Shown: positions 34,275 through 42,006, counted from the stretch's first letter. The stretch: 64,000 nucleotides of DNA from Paenibacillus sp. Root52 (GCF_001426865.1 NZ_LMFO01000013.1:1061-65060); one strand, 5' to 3'. Made by a program: numbers and translations. Notes: a model not told the origin generated them from the letters alone.

Positions 34275-34872
34275 AGCTATCATTGGATCTTTGGCCGCTA
34301 AATATGAATCAAGCGGCAACGCTGGAACTATCGCTCGAACAAAGGGCGACTTAGGCGGAGCCAGCTACGGCATTTATCAATTCACCACTAATCAAGGGTC
34401 GGCTAAAGGCTTCGTGCAGTATTTGAAGAATGCAGATCCCGCAGCCTACAAAACACTTGCTGCACATCCTGTAGGTTCGACTAGTTTTGATGCAGCCTGG
34501 AAACAGGTTGCTGCATCCAATAAGAATTTTGCACGGGCTCAGCATGATTACGCGAAGCAAACCTTCTATGACCCGATTGCTAAGTCTGTCCTGAAGAGTA
34601 CGGGACTGGATGTAAACAAGCGATCACCAGCTGTCCAGGCTGCGCTATGGTCAACATCGGTACAGCATGGTCAGGGTGGAGCTGCGCGAGTCATTAAGAA
34701 TGCCGGCATTACGGCTAATATGTCAGACGCAGAAATATTGAGAAGATTGTACACAGAGCGCGGAGCTAATAGTGGGGCGAAATACTTTAAGTCTTCGCCA
34801 CGTAATATTCAGTTAGCCGTTGCAGATCGATTCAAAAGAGAACTCCAGGATGCGCTTGGCATGCTGAGATAG
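34246..34872 (+). CDS. Lysozyme-like virion domain, -1 frame
   Basis: The frame encodes a peptidoglycan hydrolase-like domain. It opens with GSLAAKYESSGNAG and KGDLGGASYGIYQF, a pattern of phage and VgrG-related muramidase-like domains with a candidate catalytic Glu in KYESSGN, and ends in a helical region. No ATG or GTG start lies near the beginning. TTG 34291 has no well-spaced ribosome binding site, and CTG 34246 overlaps the previous stop. Translation by -1 frameshifting from the upstream protein explains this best. It would let a virion-borne enzyme open the wall during DNA ejection. Confidence 0.72.
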   Translation: MTSSGAATGAAIIGSLAAKYESSGNAGTIARTKGDLGGASYGIYQFTTNQGSAKGFVQYLKNADPAAYKTLAAHPVGSTSFDAAWKQVAASNKNFARAQHDYAKQTFYDPIAKSVLKSTGLDVNKRSPAVQAALWSTSVQHGQGGAARVIKNAGITANMSDAEILRRLYTERGANSGAKYFKSSPRNIQLAVADRFKRELQDALGMLR

Positions 34873-34882
34873 GAGGAGTCTT

Positions 34883-37800
34883 ATGGCGACAAGGCTTGAA
34901 CAGTTTACAGAAGATCAACGTAAAAAGGCATTGGAGGTCAAGGATGCAGCATTAAGTGGAACCCTGAACAGGCAGCAGCCTAATGCCCAGATCAACCCGC
35001 GTACGCAAGCCGTCAAAAGCTTTCTGGCCAACCAGCCATCGATGCGTGAGCTGCAGTCATCCTTGCCGCCGGCACTCACTCAAACGGGCTCGGATATTTT
35101 CAGTAATTCAACCCTGGGGCGTTCCTTGGGTGGTGACCCACAATCGCTCCAGACGTACCAGCAAGCTTCAGGTGTTCCGCTGGAGCCACAGCCGCAGAAG
35201 ATATCAACCTATGAAGCGAATAAGCAGAAGATCGCCCAGGATGCGGCGACCAGTCCATTCGCAAGTCTCGTATCCCCATTTTCAAATGCTATGAACTATC
35301 TTGCCTACGGGAATCCCGTGGGCAATTTTGTTACCCGTTTAGGCGGATCGGCTGGACAAGTGGCTACAGGCACGCCGAGTATGGCACCAGGTGACACAGG
35401 TAGCAGGGCAGCTAACTTTACCGCCGATCTACTAGGTGGTGCTATCGGATCCGTAACGAACCCTGCAACTATTGGAGCCCCTGGCCTCGGCATGCTCTCC
35501 AGTACAAATAGAGGATCTGACATGCTCGTTAATAGCCGAGTTGGCCAATCCGTAATCAATAAGATTGCCCAGGCGCCAAGTAAGGTCATGAGCGTAGATA
35601 AAGCAACCCGCTTAACGACGGGTGCTGTTCGAGAGGGTATTGCTGGCGGTCTGCAGGGCGGTACAGGAGCTTGGGCAAGAGGTGAAGATCTTGGAGGCAT
35701 TGCAACAGATACATTGCTAGGCGCAGGGCTGGGTGCAGGTGGTGACCTGCTACTTCGTGGAGCTGGTGCAGGGATCTCGGCATTACGGAATCGTGCTGGA
35801 TCAGGCAATCTGACTGGAGCTATTCGAGAGTTAGGTGAGGCAGCTCAGCCTGGACTGGGAGTATCGGGGCTAGGGAAGAATCGAGATCCCTACGCAGCCG
35901 CAGCGTTATCAGATACGAAGAGTCAGATCCGGTCACGTAATAGCATTGAGCTAGGCACTCCAGGAGGATTGGCCAATAAAGCCTATACAGCCCTGGTCGA
36001 TGATCTTAACCCGCTTCGCCAGTTTGACCGATGGATGGAGAAGGTAATGGGGCGTAGCCTGAGAGCCTCAGAGAGTACCCACAAGCTTGCTCTAGGTACC
36101 CGTGGTGCAGACATGACCGCACGTCAAATCGTGACAGACGGGCTAGTGGACAGCGCAGGCAACACCGTAGGAGCATCCCTCAAACAGGTTTTGAGTGAGC
36201 TGCCGAAAGGTAAATTCCTCGACTTCGAGGATTATCTCATTAACCGGCATGCGATTACCCGTTTTGATCGCGGGGAAAAAGTATTTAAAGATAGCTTGAA
36301 TTGGACACCTGAAGCTGGCCAGATCAAATTGGATCGGTACGATGCTGAGTTTCCGGAGTTTAAGCAGATTGCCGATCAGCTCTATGAATTCAACAACACC
36401 ATGGTGCAGAAGTGGCTAGTCGAGCCTGGTATCATTTCACCGAAACAGGCTGAAGCCTGGCTTGAAGCTAACCCCTACTATGTGCCGAATAAACGTTTCT
36501 TTAGCGAGCTGGAAAAGACAGGTAAGCAGATTGGCGGGGCTAAGGGTAAAGGCTTTGGTGGCAGAAACCCAGTGAAGGGCTATCAGAAAGGTGGATCTCA
36601 GCGTCAGATTATCAGTCCGATCGAGGCAACTATTGAGAACGTTGACGCCTACGTGAAATCGGCCAACCGCAACAAGGTCATGCAACAATTTGTTAATAAT
36701 ATTAAACAGTCTCCAGAGGACTTTAAGGCTTTTGCGGAAATCGTAGAACAGCCGGAGAAGCTGGATGATATTACGAAGCAGTTGCTGGATGCGGATGGAC
36801 TGGAGGATCTCCTTTCTCGATTCAGCGATGACTTCAACAGCGTGATGCAGAACACGAAGCTGGATAAGGACAATATTGTTCGGGTCCTGGTCAACGGTGA
36901 GCCTGTGCATGTGAAGATTAATGATAAGAGTTTACTCGAGGCAGTTACGGCTTTGGGTCCCAATAGTGGAGGGATGCTCCTGGACATGGTGGGCTGGGTC
37001 ACCAATAAAATGAAGATGCTGACGACAGGGGCTAACCCTATTTTCAATATCACGCGTAACATCTTCCGTGACATTCCCCAGGCTTATGTAACTAGCAAGT
37101 CAACCGGAAACCCGATTCGCTTCGTAGCGGATCTGGTTCAGGCGTCTATGGAGACGTTCCTGAATAAGGATATCTACAAGCAGTACAAGGCACTAGGCGG
37201 TGGCCACTCTTCAGCTGTTGCGGCTAACCGTAATCTGCTGGCTCAGAGTAAACGGAAGATCCTGCCGCAGCCAGCCTTGAAAAATGCTATTCCGAAGACA
37301 TTTGATATCCTGGAGAACTTCCAGAATGTCCTGGAGACAGCGCCAAGACTCGCCGAGTATAAAAGGTTGTCCAAAGGTGGAAAAGGCTCACAGGACGAAG
37401 TCTTGAACGCCTTGTATGAAGCTCAGGACTTAACGACGAACTTCAAACGGCGCGGTACCTTGACCCGGGAGCTGGACAAAGTGTTTCCATACATGAACGC
37501 TGCCATTCAAGGGGTTGACCGTTTTGCCCGGATGTACAAAGACAATCCTGTTCAGGCGGGGATAAAATCCGTCTTGGCCATCACGATCCCGTCCCTGGTA
37601 GCTTATGCAGTCAACCATGATGATCCGAACTACCAAAAGCTAAGCAACCGTATCAAGGATCAGTTTATTCTGATTCCGAAAGGCGATGGTACCTTTATCC
37701 GGATCGCGAAGCCGCAGGAGCTTGGCGTGTTATTTGGCGATATCCCGGAGCGGTTGATGCGGAAGCTTCAGGATGAAGATCCAGCAGCCTTCCGTGACTT

Positions 37801-38488
37801 TGCTGATGCGCTTCGGACAAACTTCTTACCACCGGGGATTCAATCCCTGACCAAGAAGGATGCGAACATCCCGGACAGGCTCCTGGGTGATACGATTTTT
37901 GGCCCTATGACGCAAGTATCTTCTAACCGTAACTTTGCTGATGCGCCTATCGTGCCCGGATACTTGGAGCGTTTGTCTCCTGAGCTGCAGTCTGATGCCC
38001 GGACAAGTTCGTTGTCTAAATTCATTGGAGAGCAAACAGGAATGTCGCCTAAGCAGCTAGACTATCTTATTCGGCAATACACAGGTGTTGCTGGTCAACT
38101 TGCTTTGCCGGCGATGTCGCCTGCCAACGAGGGCACCAATGTCCTGCAGTCGGTGGGTAATGCGTTTGTCACCAATATGACAGCGGATCCTGTGTACAGT
38201 AATGACATTTCCAAAGAGTTCTACAACTATAAGGATCAGATGGATCAGGCGAATACGGATAAGGATCTAAGGGATCTGCCTGCTTGGTACAATGACGATC
38301 TGCGTAAGCAGTTTAACCGGATCAGCAAGGACATGGGCTCAGTCCGGAAAGAGATGCGTGAGCTGGAAGCAAATCGAACGCTGAACAAGGCTCAGAAACG
38401 GGAACAGCTTCGCGTGATGCAACAGCAGCTCAACGACTTAGCCCAGGAGGGCGTCGATGCTGCAAAAGCAATCGTTCCATATAAATAG
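34883..38488 (+). CDS. Large internal virion protein (LPD38-like segment)
   Basis: The 1201-aa protein is the largest in the phage. It has a Gly/Ala-rich region (about residues 130-320, possibly membrane-active), a long helical body, and a segment ending in FPYMNAAIQGVDRFARMYK (about residue 868). That segment matches LPD38-type regions of large phage ejection proteins. A helical C-terminus with KEMRELEANRTLNKAQ closes it. It follows the lysozyme-like domain and precedes the lysis genes. A role as ejected core protein in place of a tape measure is inferred. Confidence 0.75.
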   Translation: MATRLEQFTEDQRKKALEVKDAALSGTLNRQQPNAQINPRTQAVKSFLANQPSMRELQSSLPPALTQTGSDIFSNSTLGRSLGGDPQSLQTYQQASGVPLEPQPQKISTYEANKQKIAQDAATSPFASLVSPFSNAMNYLAYGNPVGNFVTRLGGSAGQVATGTPSMAPGDTGSRAANFTADLLGGAIGSVTNPATIGAPGLGMLSSTNRGSDMLVNSRVGQSVINKIAQAPSKVMSVDKATRLTTGAVREGIAGGLQGGTGAWARGEDLGGIATDTLLGAGLGAGGDLLLRGAGAGISALRNRAGSGNLTGAIRELGEAAQPGLGVSGLGKNRDPYAAAALSDTKSQIRSRNSIELGTPGGLANKAYTALVDDLNPLRQFDRWMEKVMGRSLRASESTHKLALGTRGADMTARQIVTDGLVDSAGNTVGASLKQVLSELPKGKFLDFEDYLINRHAITRFDRGEKVFKDSLNWTPEAGQIKLDRYDAEFPEFKQIADQLYEFNNTMVQKWLVEPGIISPKQAEAWLEANPYYVPNKRFFSELEKTGKQIGGAKGKGFGGRNPVKGYQKGGSQRQIISPIEATIENVDAYVKSANRNKVMQQFVNNIKQSPEDFKAFAEIVEQPEKLDDITKQLLDADGLEDLLSRFSDDFNSVMQNTKLDKDNIVRVLVNGEPVHVKINDKSLLEAVTALGPNSGGMLLDMVGWVTNKMKMLTTGANPIFNITRNIFRDIPQAYVTSKSTGNPIRFVADLVQASMETFLNKDIYKQYKALGGGHSSAVAANRNLLAQSKRKILPQPALKNAIPKTFDILENFQNVLETAPRLAEYKRLSKGGKGSQDEVLNALYEAQDLTTNFKRRGTLTRELDKVFPYMNAAIQGVDRFARMYKDNPVQAGIKSVLAITIPSLVAYAVNHDDPNYQKLSNRIKDQFILIPKGDGTFIRIAKPQELGVLFGDIPERLMRKLQDEDPAAFRDFADALRTNFLPPGIQSLTKKDANIPDRLLGDTIFGPMTQVSSNRNFADAPIVPGYLERLSPELQSDARTSSLSKFIGEQTGMSPKQLDYLIRQYTGVAGQLALPAMSPANEGTNVLQSVGNAFVTNMTADPVYSNDISKEFYNYKDQMDQANTDKDLRDLPAWYNDDLRKQFNRISKDMGSVRKEMRELEANRTLNKAQKREQLRVMQQQLNDLAQEGVDAAKAIVPYK

Positions 38489-38491
38489 ACC

Positions 38492-38520
38492 AACACGCTC
38501 AACTCCTGGGCGTGTTTTTT
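38492..38520 (+). terminator. Terminator between virion and lysis genes
   Basis: AACACGC and GCGTGTT form a 7-bp stem with an 11-nt loop followed by TTTT. It begins 4 bases after the stop of the large virion protein. Confidence 0.78.
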
Positions 38521-38544
38521 CATAGAGAGAAGGGGGAGAAGATC

Positions 38545-38919
38545 GTGGACGAGAGGGTGAGAGAGGTGGCTGACGAAAATTCGAAGTTGCTTGTCGATAT
38601 TCAGATCCAACTTGCACGTATTGAGAAAACGTTGGAAGTCGTACCAACTTTGGCTGCTGCCGTAGAAACAGTTCGGGAGATTGCCCGTAATGCGGATCAG
38701 TCCTCAAAATCAGCGCATCACAGAGTGGATATGCTGCAATCGGCCAAAGAGATTGCGGATGATGCGCTGCGTAAAGCTGAAACGGCGCTGGCTACACAGA
38801 AGGCTCAGGCTGAGGATCAGAAGTGGTTTAAACGCACCTTTTACGGTGCTGTAATCGTAGGTGTTGCTGGTGCAATCGTTACTGCTGTTTGGGCAGGACT
38901 TAAATTAGGAGGAATGTAA
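38545..38919 (+). CDS. XhlA-type holin-associated membrane protein
   Basis: The 124-aa protein has a long N-terminal coiled coil and one C-terminal transmembrane span (GAVIVGVAGAIVTAVWAGL). This is the hemolysin XhlA-like layout found upstream of holins in Gram-positive phages. GTG 38545 has AGGGGGAG 6 bases upstream. It probably cooperates with the holin at 38922. Confidence 0.75.
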   Translation: MDERVREVADENSKLLVDIQIQLARIEKTLEVVPTLAAAVETVREIARNADQSSKSAHHRVDMLQSAKEIADDALRKAETALATQKAQAEDQKWFKRTFYGAVIVGVAGAIVTAVWAGLKLGGM

Positions 38920-38921
38920 TC

Positions 38922-39131
38922 ATGACAATGAAATGGTGGAAAGCTGCGGGCGTAAGAGCGATTAAAACAGGCGCACAGGTTGCTATCGGTGTAATCGGTG
39001 CAACTACTGTATTCACAGCGGTGGATTGGCGCGTAGTGGGCGGGACAGTTGTATTATCCGTAATCACAAGTTTGCTCACAAGTCTAGCTGGATTGCCAGA
39101 AGTAAGCAAAGGAGATGGTGCAGATGTATAA
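38922..39131 (+). CDS. Holin
   Basis: The 69-aa protein has two hydrophobic spans (about residues 18-36 and 41-58) with a basic N-terminus (MKWWKAAGVRAIKTGAQ), as in r1t-type holins. The gene starts 2 bases after the XhlA-like stop and overlaps the amidase gene by 8 bp, the standard lysis cassette order. Confidence 0.82.
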   Translation: MTMKWWKAAGVRAIKTGAQVAIGVIGATTVFTAVDWRVVGGTVVLSVITSLLTSLAGLPEVSKGDGADV

Positions 39132-39915
39132 AGTTTGGATCGATGCAGGACATGGCGGTACGGATCCAGGAGCAGTTGGCCACGGGATCCAGGAGAAAGA
39201 CATTGCTCTGAAGGTAACGCTAGGCATTAAGACACGACTGGAGGCAGCCTATGCTGACGTGCAGGTGCTGCTCTCTAGATCCACAGATGTATTCCTGGAG
39301 CTGCGCGATCGGACAGCCAAGGCAAACGCTGCTGGTGCTGACATCCTGGTATCTGTCCATTGCAACGCTGCCGGCGGTAAGGGAGGGTTTGAGTCCTACC
39401 GATATACGTCTGCATCCCAGAACAGTGTGAAGCTGCAGGATGCTCTGCATAAAGCCATCATGACAAAGCTGGGCGGTATTGATCGTGGCCAGAAGTCGAA
39501 GAACCTGCATATGGTACGGGAATCCAAGATGCCAGCAGTCCTGACGGAAAACTTGTTTATCGATGTGGCAGCTGACGCTGATCGCTTGAAGCAATCTAGT
39601 GTGATCGATGCGATCATTGATGGGCACGTCCAGGGTATCGCTACATACCTGGGGCTGGTCAATACGAAGGAGGACAAGCCGGTGACACAGGGGAGAGACA
39701 TTAACGTACCAAGCAAGTGGGCTGAGACGACGTGGGCTGAGGTAACGGCAAATGGTTATTTTGACGGGATTCGTCCAGGGGCGCAGATCACGAGGGAAGA
39801 AACAGCAGTAGTCATTAATCGGCTCAGGAAAAATATCCTGGTCTTGTTTGCTACGACTAACGGTAATGTGTCTGATCTAGATAAACGTTTGAAAAATATT
39901 GAATCTAAAAGTTAA
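39124..39915 (+). CDS. N-acetylmuramoyl-L-alanine amidase endolysin
   Basis: The 263-aa endolysin has an N-terminal Amidase_3 domain with zinc ligands H10 (DAGHGG), E24 and H79 (SVHCNA) and catalytic E142 (LTENLF). The C-terminal region (about residues 195-240, WAEVTANGYFDGIRPGAQIT) resembles an SLH-type wall-binding module, fitting a Paenibacillus-like host with secondary cell wall polymer. AAAGGAG lies 8 bases before the ATG. It cleaves the amide bond between MurNAc and the stem peptide at lysis. Confidence 0.93.
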   Translation: MYKVWIDAGHGGTDPGAVGHGIQEKDIALKVTLGIKTRLEAAYADVQVLLSRSTDVFLELRDRTAKANAAGADILVSVHCNAAGGKGGFESYRYTSASQNSVKLQDALHKAIMTKLGGIDRGQKSKNLHMVRESKMPAVLTENLFIDVAADADRLKQSSVIDAIIDGHVQGIATYLGLVNTKEDKPVTQGRDINVPSKWAETTWAEVTANGYFDGIRPGAQITREETAVVINRLRKNILVLFATTNGNVSDLDKRLKNIESKS

Positions 39916-39952
39916 GGAATGTATAATAAAAGTAATCCGAAAGAATCGGTGA

Positions 39953-39990
39953 AGGGACTCCGTTCAATTACTGACGCGGGGTCCTTTTTA
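39953..39990 (+). terminator. Terminator ending the late operon
   Basis: GGACTCC and GGGGTCC form a stem around a longer loop and are followed by TTTTTA. It separates the lysis genes from the AT-rich cargo genes. The 123-bp stretch to 40113 is very AT-rich. TATACT at 40079 is a possible -10, without a clear -35. Confidence 0.72.
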
Positions 39991-40113
39991 ATATTATTTA
40001 ATTTTATATTAAATTTACCGATATAAAATCATGTAAGGGGAATAGAAGGGATCTCGAGGACTAAGTCGAATAACAGTCTATACTACATATTCAAGAAGAG
40101 GGAGGGAATAGAA

Positions 40114-40587
40114 ATGGAATCACAAAAAGGATTTGAACAAGTTAAAGGGATTTTAGATGAGTACAGTTTTTCCTACCAAGAAAGTTTAGATGATTTTGCA
40201 TTTTATCTCCCTTTTAAAGGTGAAGATTTTTCTTCTGACGTGACAATTATCATTGATAATGAATACTTTATACTAGAATCAACTTTTCCAGTTAAAGTAC
40301 CAAGTGATAAATTCGATGAAGTTTCGTTGTTCTTCTCTCACCTTAATGTTCATTTTAAGATGGGACACTTTTTTGTATATAGAAATTTAGGTGAGGTAGC
40401 ATTTAGAGCCACTGGCATGTTTAATACCACCGGAAAAAATTTGGAAAAACTAATTTCTTTAACTCTAAATATGGTAGAAAATCACATGAAATCAGTTATG
40501 AGTATTGCTTTCGGTGATAAAGATCCTGTTGAAGTGTATAGAGGATTATTCAATGATTCTACTGTGGGGGAGAAGGTTGGAATTTGA
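40114..40587 (+). CDS. YbjN/chaperone-fold-like cargo protein
   Basis: The 157-aa acidic protein alternates helices and beta strands (FEQVKGILDEYSFSYQ, then a strand series ending FKMGHFFVYRNLGEVAF, then a long helix). The order resembles YbjN or type III chaperone-like folds that bind partner proteins. The family call is tentative. The stop overlaps the TTG start of the ADP-ribosyltransferase-like gene, so the two are made together. It may chaperone or restrain that enzyme. Base composition is clearly lower in GC than the phage core. Confidence 0.62.
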   Translation: MESQKGFEQVKGILDEYSFSYQESLDDFAFYLPFKGEDFSSDVTIIIDNEYFILESTFPVKVPSDKFDEVSLFFSHLNVHFKMGHFFVYRNLGEVAFRATGMFNTTGKNLEKLISLTLNMVENHMKSVMSIAFGDKDPVEVYRGLFNDSTVGEKVGI

Positions 40588-41189
40588 GTCAGAATATTCT
40601 TCCTACAAAACTTTTTCATGGTACTACAGATAATCATCGGAATTCCCTAGAAGTTGGAATCAATATCAATATTTTAGGAGCCAACCCTCGCCCAGATTTT
40701 GGAGTAGGTTTTTATCTTACAAGCAACATGGAACAAGCTCAGGAGCAGGCTTTGCGAAAAACAAAGTTCGCTAACAAAAGAATTATTCGAGACGGTTCTA
40801 AAAAGCTCGTTCAACCTATAGTATTTGAGTATGAGCTCGATATAGAGCAAGTACAAATAAATAATTGCAAAATATTTGATAAACCAGATACTGTTTGGGG
40901 TAATTTTATATTAAGTAATAGAACTCACACATCTTACGGTAATTTGAATAACATAAATCAAACAATTCCATTGGTTTATGGTCCAGTTGCAGATGGGAAA
41001 CCAAATATTGCGGTATTGCTAGATGACCTAAAAAAGAATAAAATTACACATCAAGAGGCCTTGAGAGGTATAATGCCGTGGCATCCATGGAAAGATGGTA
41101 ATGTATCGTTTGATCAGTTATCTATCCATACTGAAGAAGCTAAAAATTGGATAAGTAGAAATCATATATGGGAGGTGGAACAAGCATGA
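40584..41189 (+). CDS. DUF3990-type ADP-ribosyltransferase-like protein
   Basis: The 201-aa protein matches DUF3990, a family in the ADP-ribosyltransferase (PARP-like) clan. LFHGTTD near residue 11 supplies the NAD-binding His. DFGVGFYLTSN (about residues 36-46) supplies the Tyr and the family signature, followed by EQAQEQALRKTKFA. FEYELD lies further on. The substrate is unknown. The TTG start overlaps the upstream stop, and its own stop overlaps the downstream start (ATGA). The tight three-gene coupling suggests a toxin or effector with dedicated partners, carried as lysogenic cargo. Confidence 0.82.
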   Translation: MSQNILPTKLFHGTTDNHRNSLEVGININILGANPRPDFGVGFYLTSNMEQAQEQALRKTKFANKRIIRDGSKKLVQPIVFEYELDIEQVQINNCKIFDKPDTVWGNFILSNRTHTSYGNLNNINQTIPLVYGPVADGKPNIAVLLDDLKKNKITHQEALRGIMPWHPWKDGNVSFDQLSIHTEEAKNWISRNHIWEVEQA

Positions 41190-41404
41190 GATATGATGAG
41201 GAGTATGTAGAACTCAGATTAAAGGAGATGGTGCTTGAATCCATCTCCCAGCGTGGTGGATACAAACATGATAAGGCTGAAGAACTTGTGGAAGGTTCCA
41301 CTTTTATTGAAATGTTAAAAGAAGATCCAGACTTTATTGGGCACTACCCTCCTGAATATTGGGCTGATTATATATTAGAAGAACACTTATCAATGGGGAA
41401 ATAA
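41186..41404 (+). CDS. Small acidic partner of DUF3990 protein
   Basis: The 72-aa, acidic, helical protein (YVELRLKEMVLESIS, then ELVEGSTFIEMLKEDPDFIGHY) is the last gene of the coupled operon. It overlaps the previous gene by ATGA, with GGGAGGTGG 8 bases upstream. Size, acidity and coupling suit an antitoxin or immunity protein for the ADP-ribosyltransferase-like protein. It is not clearly DUF3791, the partner sometimes seen with DUF3990. The role is inferred. Confidence 0.62.
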   Translation: MRYDEEYVELRLKEMVLESISQRGGYKHDKAEELVEGSTFIEMLKEDPDFIGHYPPEYWADYILEEHLSMGK

Positions 41405-41407
41405 TTT

Positions 41408-41444
41408 AAGGCCTACAAAAGAAGTGATTTTGAAGGCCTTTTTT
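41408..41444 (+). terminator. Terminator of cargo operon
   Basis: AAGGCCT and AGGCCTT pair around a 19-nt loop and are followed by TTTTT. It starts 4 bases after the stop of the small acidic protein. Confidence 0.78.
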
Positions 41445-41447
41445 CTG

Positions 41448-41477
41448 TTGCGTAAAGAACGTATGTTCCTGTATGAT
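41448..41477 (+). promoter_or_regulatory. SOS promoter with LexA box
   Basis: TTGCGT (41448-41453) and TATGAT (41472-41477) are separated by 18 bp. The spacer contains GAACGTATGTTC (41457-41468), which fits the Gram-positive LexA core GAAC-RNRY-GTTC completely. LexA bound there would block the promoter until DNA damage. Confidence 0.75.
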
Positions 41478-41501
41478 ATTCCTAGTTACGGAGACGATAT
41501 T

Positions 41502-41771
41502 GTGGCAAGTAAAAAGGCAATGAATAAACAAAAAAAGACGAGGGAAAACCGCACTAGAAGAACAGGAGTACAGATTATAGAACAGGCGATTTTGGAGTCT
41601 TACCAGGGATGAAGATTAATTACGTTGGTCGTGTTCAACCCATTTTATGATGAGAGTTTACAAGGGATTGTCACAGCAATCGACATGCCTCGAAGAGAAA
41701 TCAAGCTTGTACGCGGTGATGAGGATTACGGCTGGACTCAGATAGAAGAGATTATTTCAGCTTCAATATAA
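41502..41771 (+). pseudogene. yolD: YolD-like protein gene with in-frame stop
   Basis: The frame from GTG 41502 (preceded by GGAG) encodes a helical first part ending IIEQAILESYQG. A TGA at 41610-41612 follows, and the same frame continues RLITLVVFNPFYDESLQGIV...IDMPRREIKLV...WTQIEEIISA to TAA at 41769. This is the YolD pattern (an acidic helix with ESY, a FNPF-like strand, then the I-D and I-x-x-I repeats of the small beta domain). YolD proteins accompany SOS-induced Y-family polymerases, and the LexA promoter fits. The stop would truncate the 89-aa product at residue 36 unless it is read through. Confidence 0.72.
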
Positions 41772-41784
41772 GATATAATTAAAA

Positions 41785-41816
41785 TCCGTCAGGCTAACCT
41801 AGGCGGACTTCTTTTT
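41785..41816 (+). terminator. Terminator of YolD-like gene
   Basis: TCCGTC-AGG and CCT-A-GGCGGA form a stem with loop CTAA, followed by CTTCTTTTTT. It is the last transcription stop before attR. Confidence 0.75.
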
Positions 41817-41825
41817 TCTATATAA

Positions 41826-41846
41826 TAAGGGGCAATTATGGGGCAC
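41826..41846. repeat. Candidate right arm-type integrase sites
   Basis: TAAGGGGCAA (41826-41835) and TATGGGGCAC (41837-41846) share the GGGGCA core and the roughly one-turn spacing of the CATGGGGCAA pair near attL. They lie about 120-135 bp inside attR. They are probably the second set of integrase arm sites, but this rests on similarity only. Confidence 0.48.
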
Positions 41847-41888
41847 TATAATAGTAGAAACTCGCCTACGATATCGAATTATACATAA

Positions 41889-41919
41889 GGCGCTAACACT
41901 GAAATCCAGTATTAGCGCC
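41889..41919. repeat. Hairpin near attR
   Basis: GGCGCTAA and TTAGCGCC form an 8-bp perfect stem with a further partial inner stem. No T run follows on either side, so it is not a clear terminator. It lies between the putative arm sites and attR and could belong to the recombination region. The gap 41772-41961 holds no gene. Confidence 0.4.
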
Positions 41920-41961
41920 CATTCAACAGATCAAATCAATTCAAAACATAGGGTGAGAATC

Positions 41962-42006
41962 AGCCTTCCAAGCTAATAGCGTGGGTTCGATTCCCATCAC
42001 CCGCTT
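41962..42006. other. attR core, tRNA-Gly 3' remnant
   Basis: This 45-bp exact copy of attL contains the tRNA-Gly 3' half displaced by integration. Together with the following host terminator it marks the original tRNA gene end. Confidence 0.94.

Larger units (their letters stand above)
137..42006. mobile_element. Temperate podovirus-like prophage in tRNA-Gly
   Basis: A 45-bp perfect direct repeat flanks the element, so the excised circle would be 41,825 bp. Next to attL are integrase and immunity genes on the minus strand. Replication, late regulator, terminase, head, adaptor, fibre, internal virion, lysis and cargo genes follow on the plus strand. The structural set lacks tail tube, sheath and tape-measure genes, and two adaptor-like proteins plus a propeller-like tail protein point to a short tail. 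Two genes are visibly broken (the SNF2 helicase at 13092-14466 and the YolD-like gene at 41502-41771), so inducibility is uncertain even though the att sites and virion genes look intact. Confidence 0.93.

Noticed and set aside
35305..35808. Proline- and serine-rich minus-strand frame in the large virion gene
   Set aside because: It is the complement of a Gly/Ala-rich coding stretch, which commonly leaves long antisense frames.
40056..40084. Sigma-A promoter of the DUF3990 operon
   Set aside because: TATACT at 40079 is a good -10, but no -35 lies 16-18 bp upstream, so it was not listed as a promoter.
137..42006. Insertion sequences or transposases within the prophage
   Set aside because: No transposase motif or terminal inverted repeat with target duplication was seen. 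The only recombinase is the integrase.
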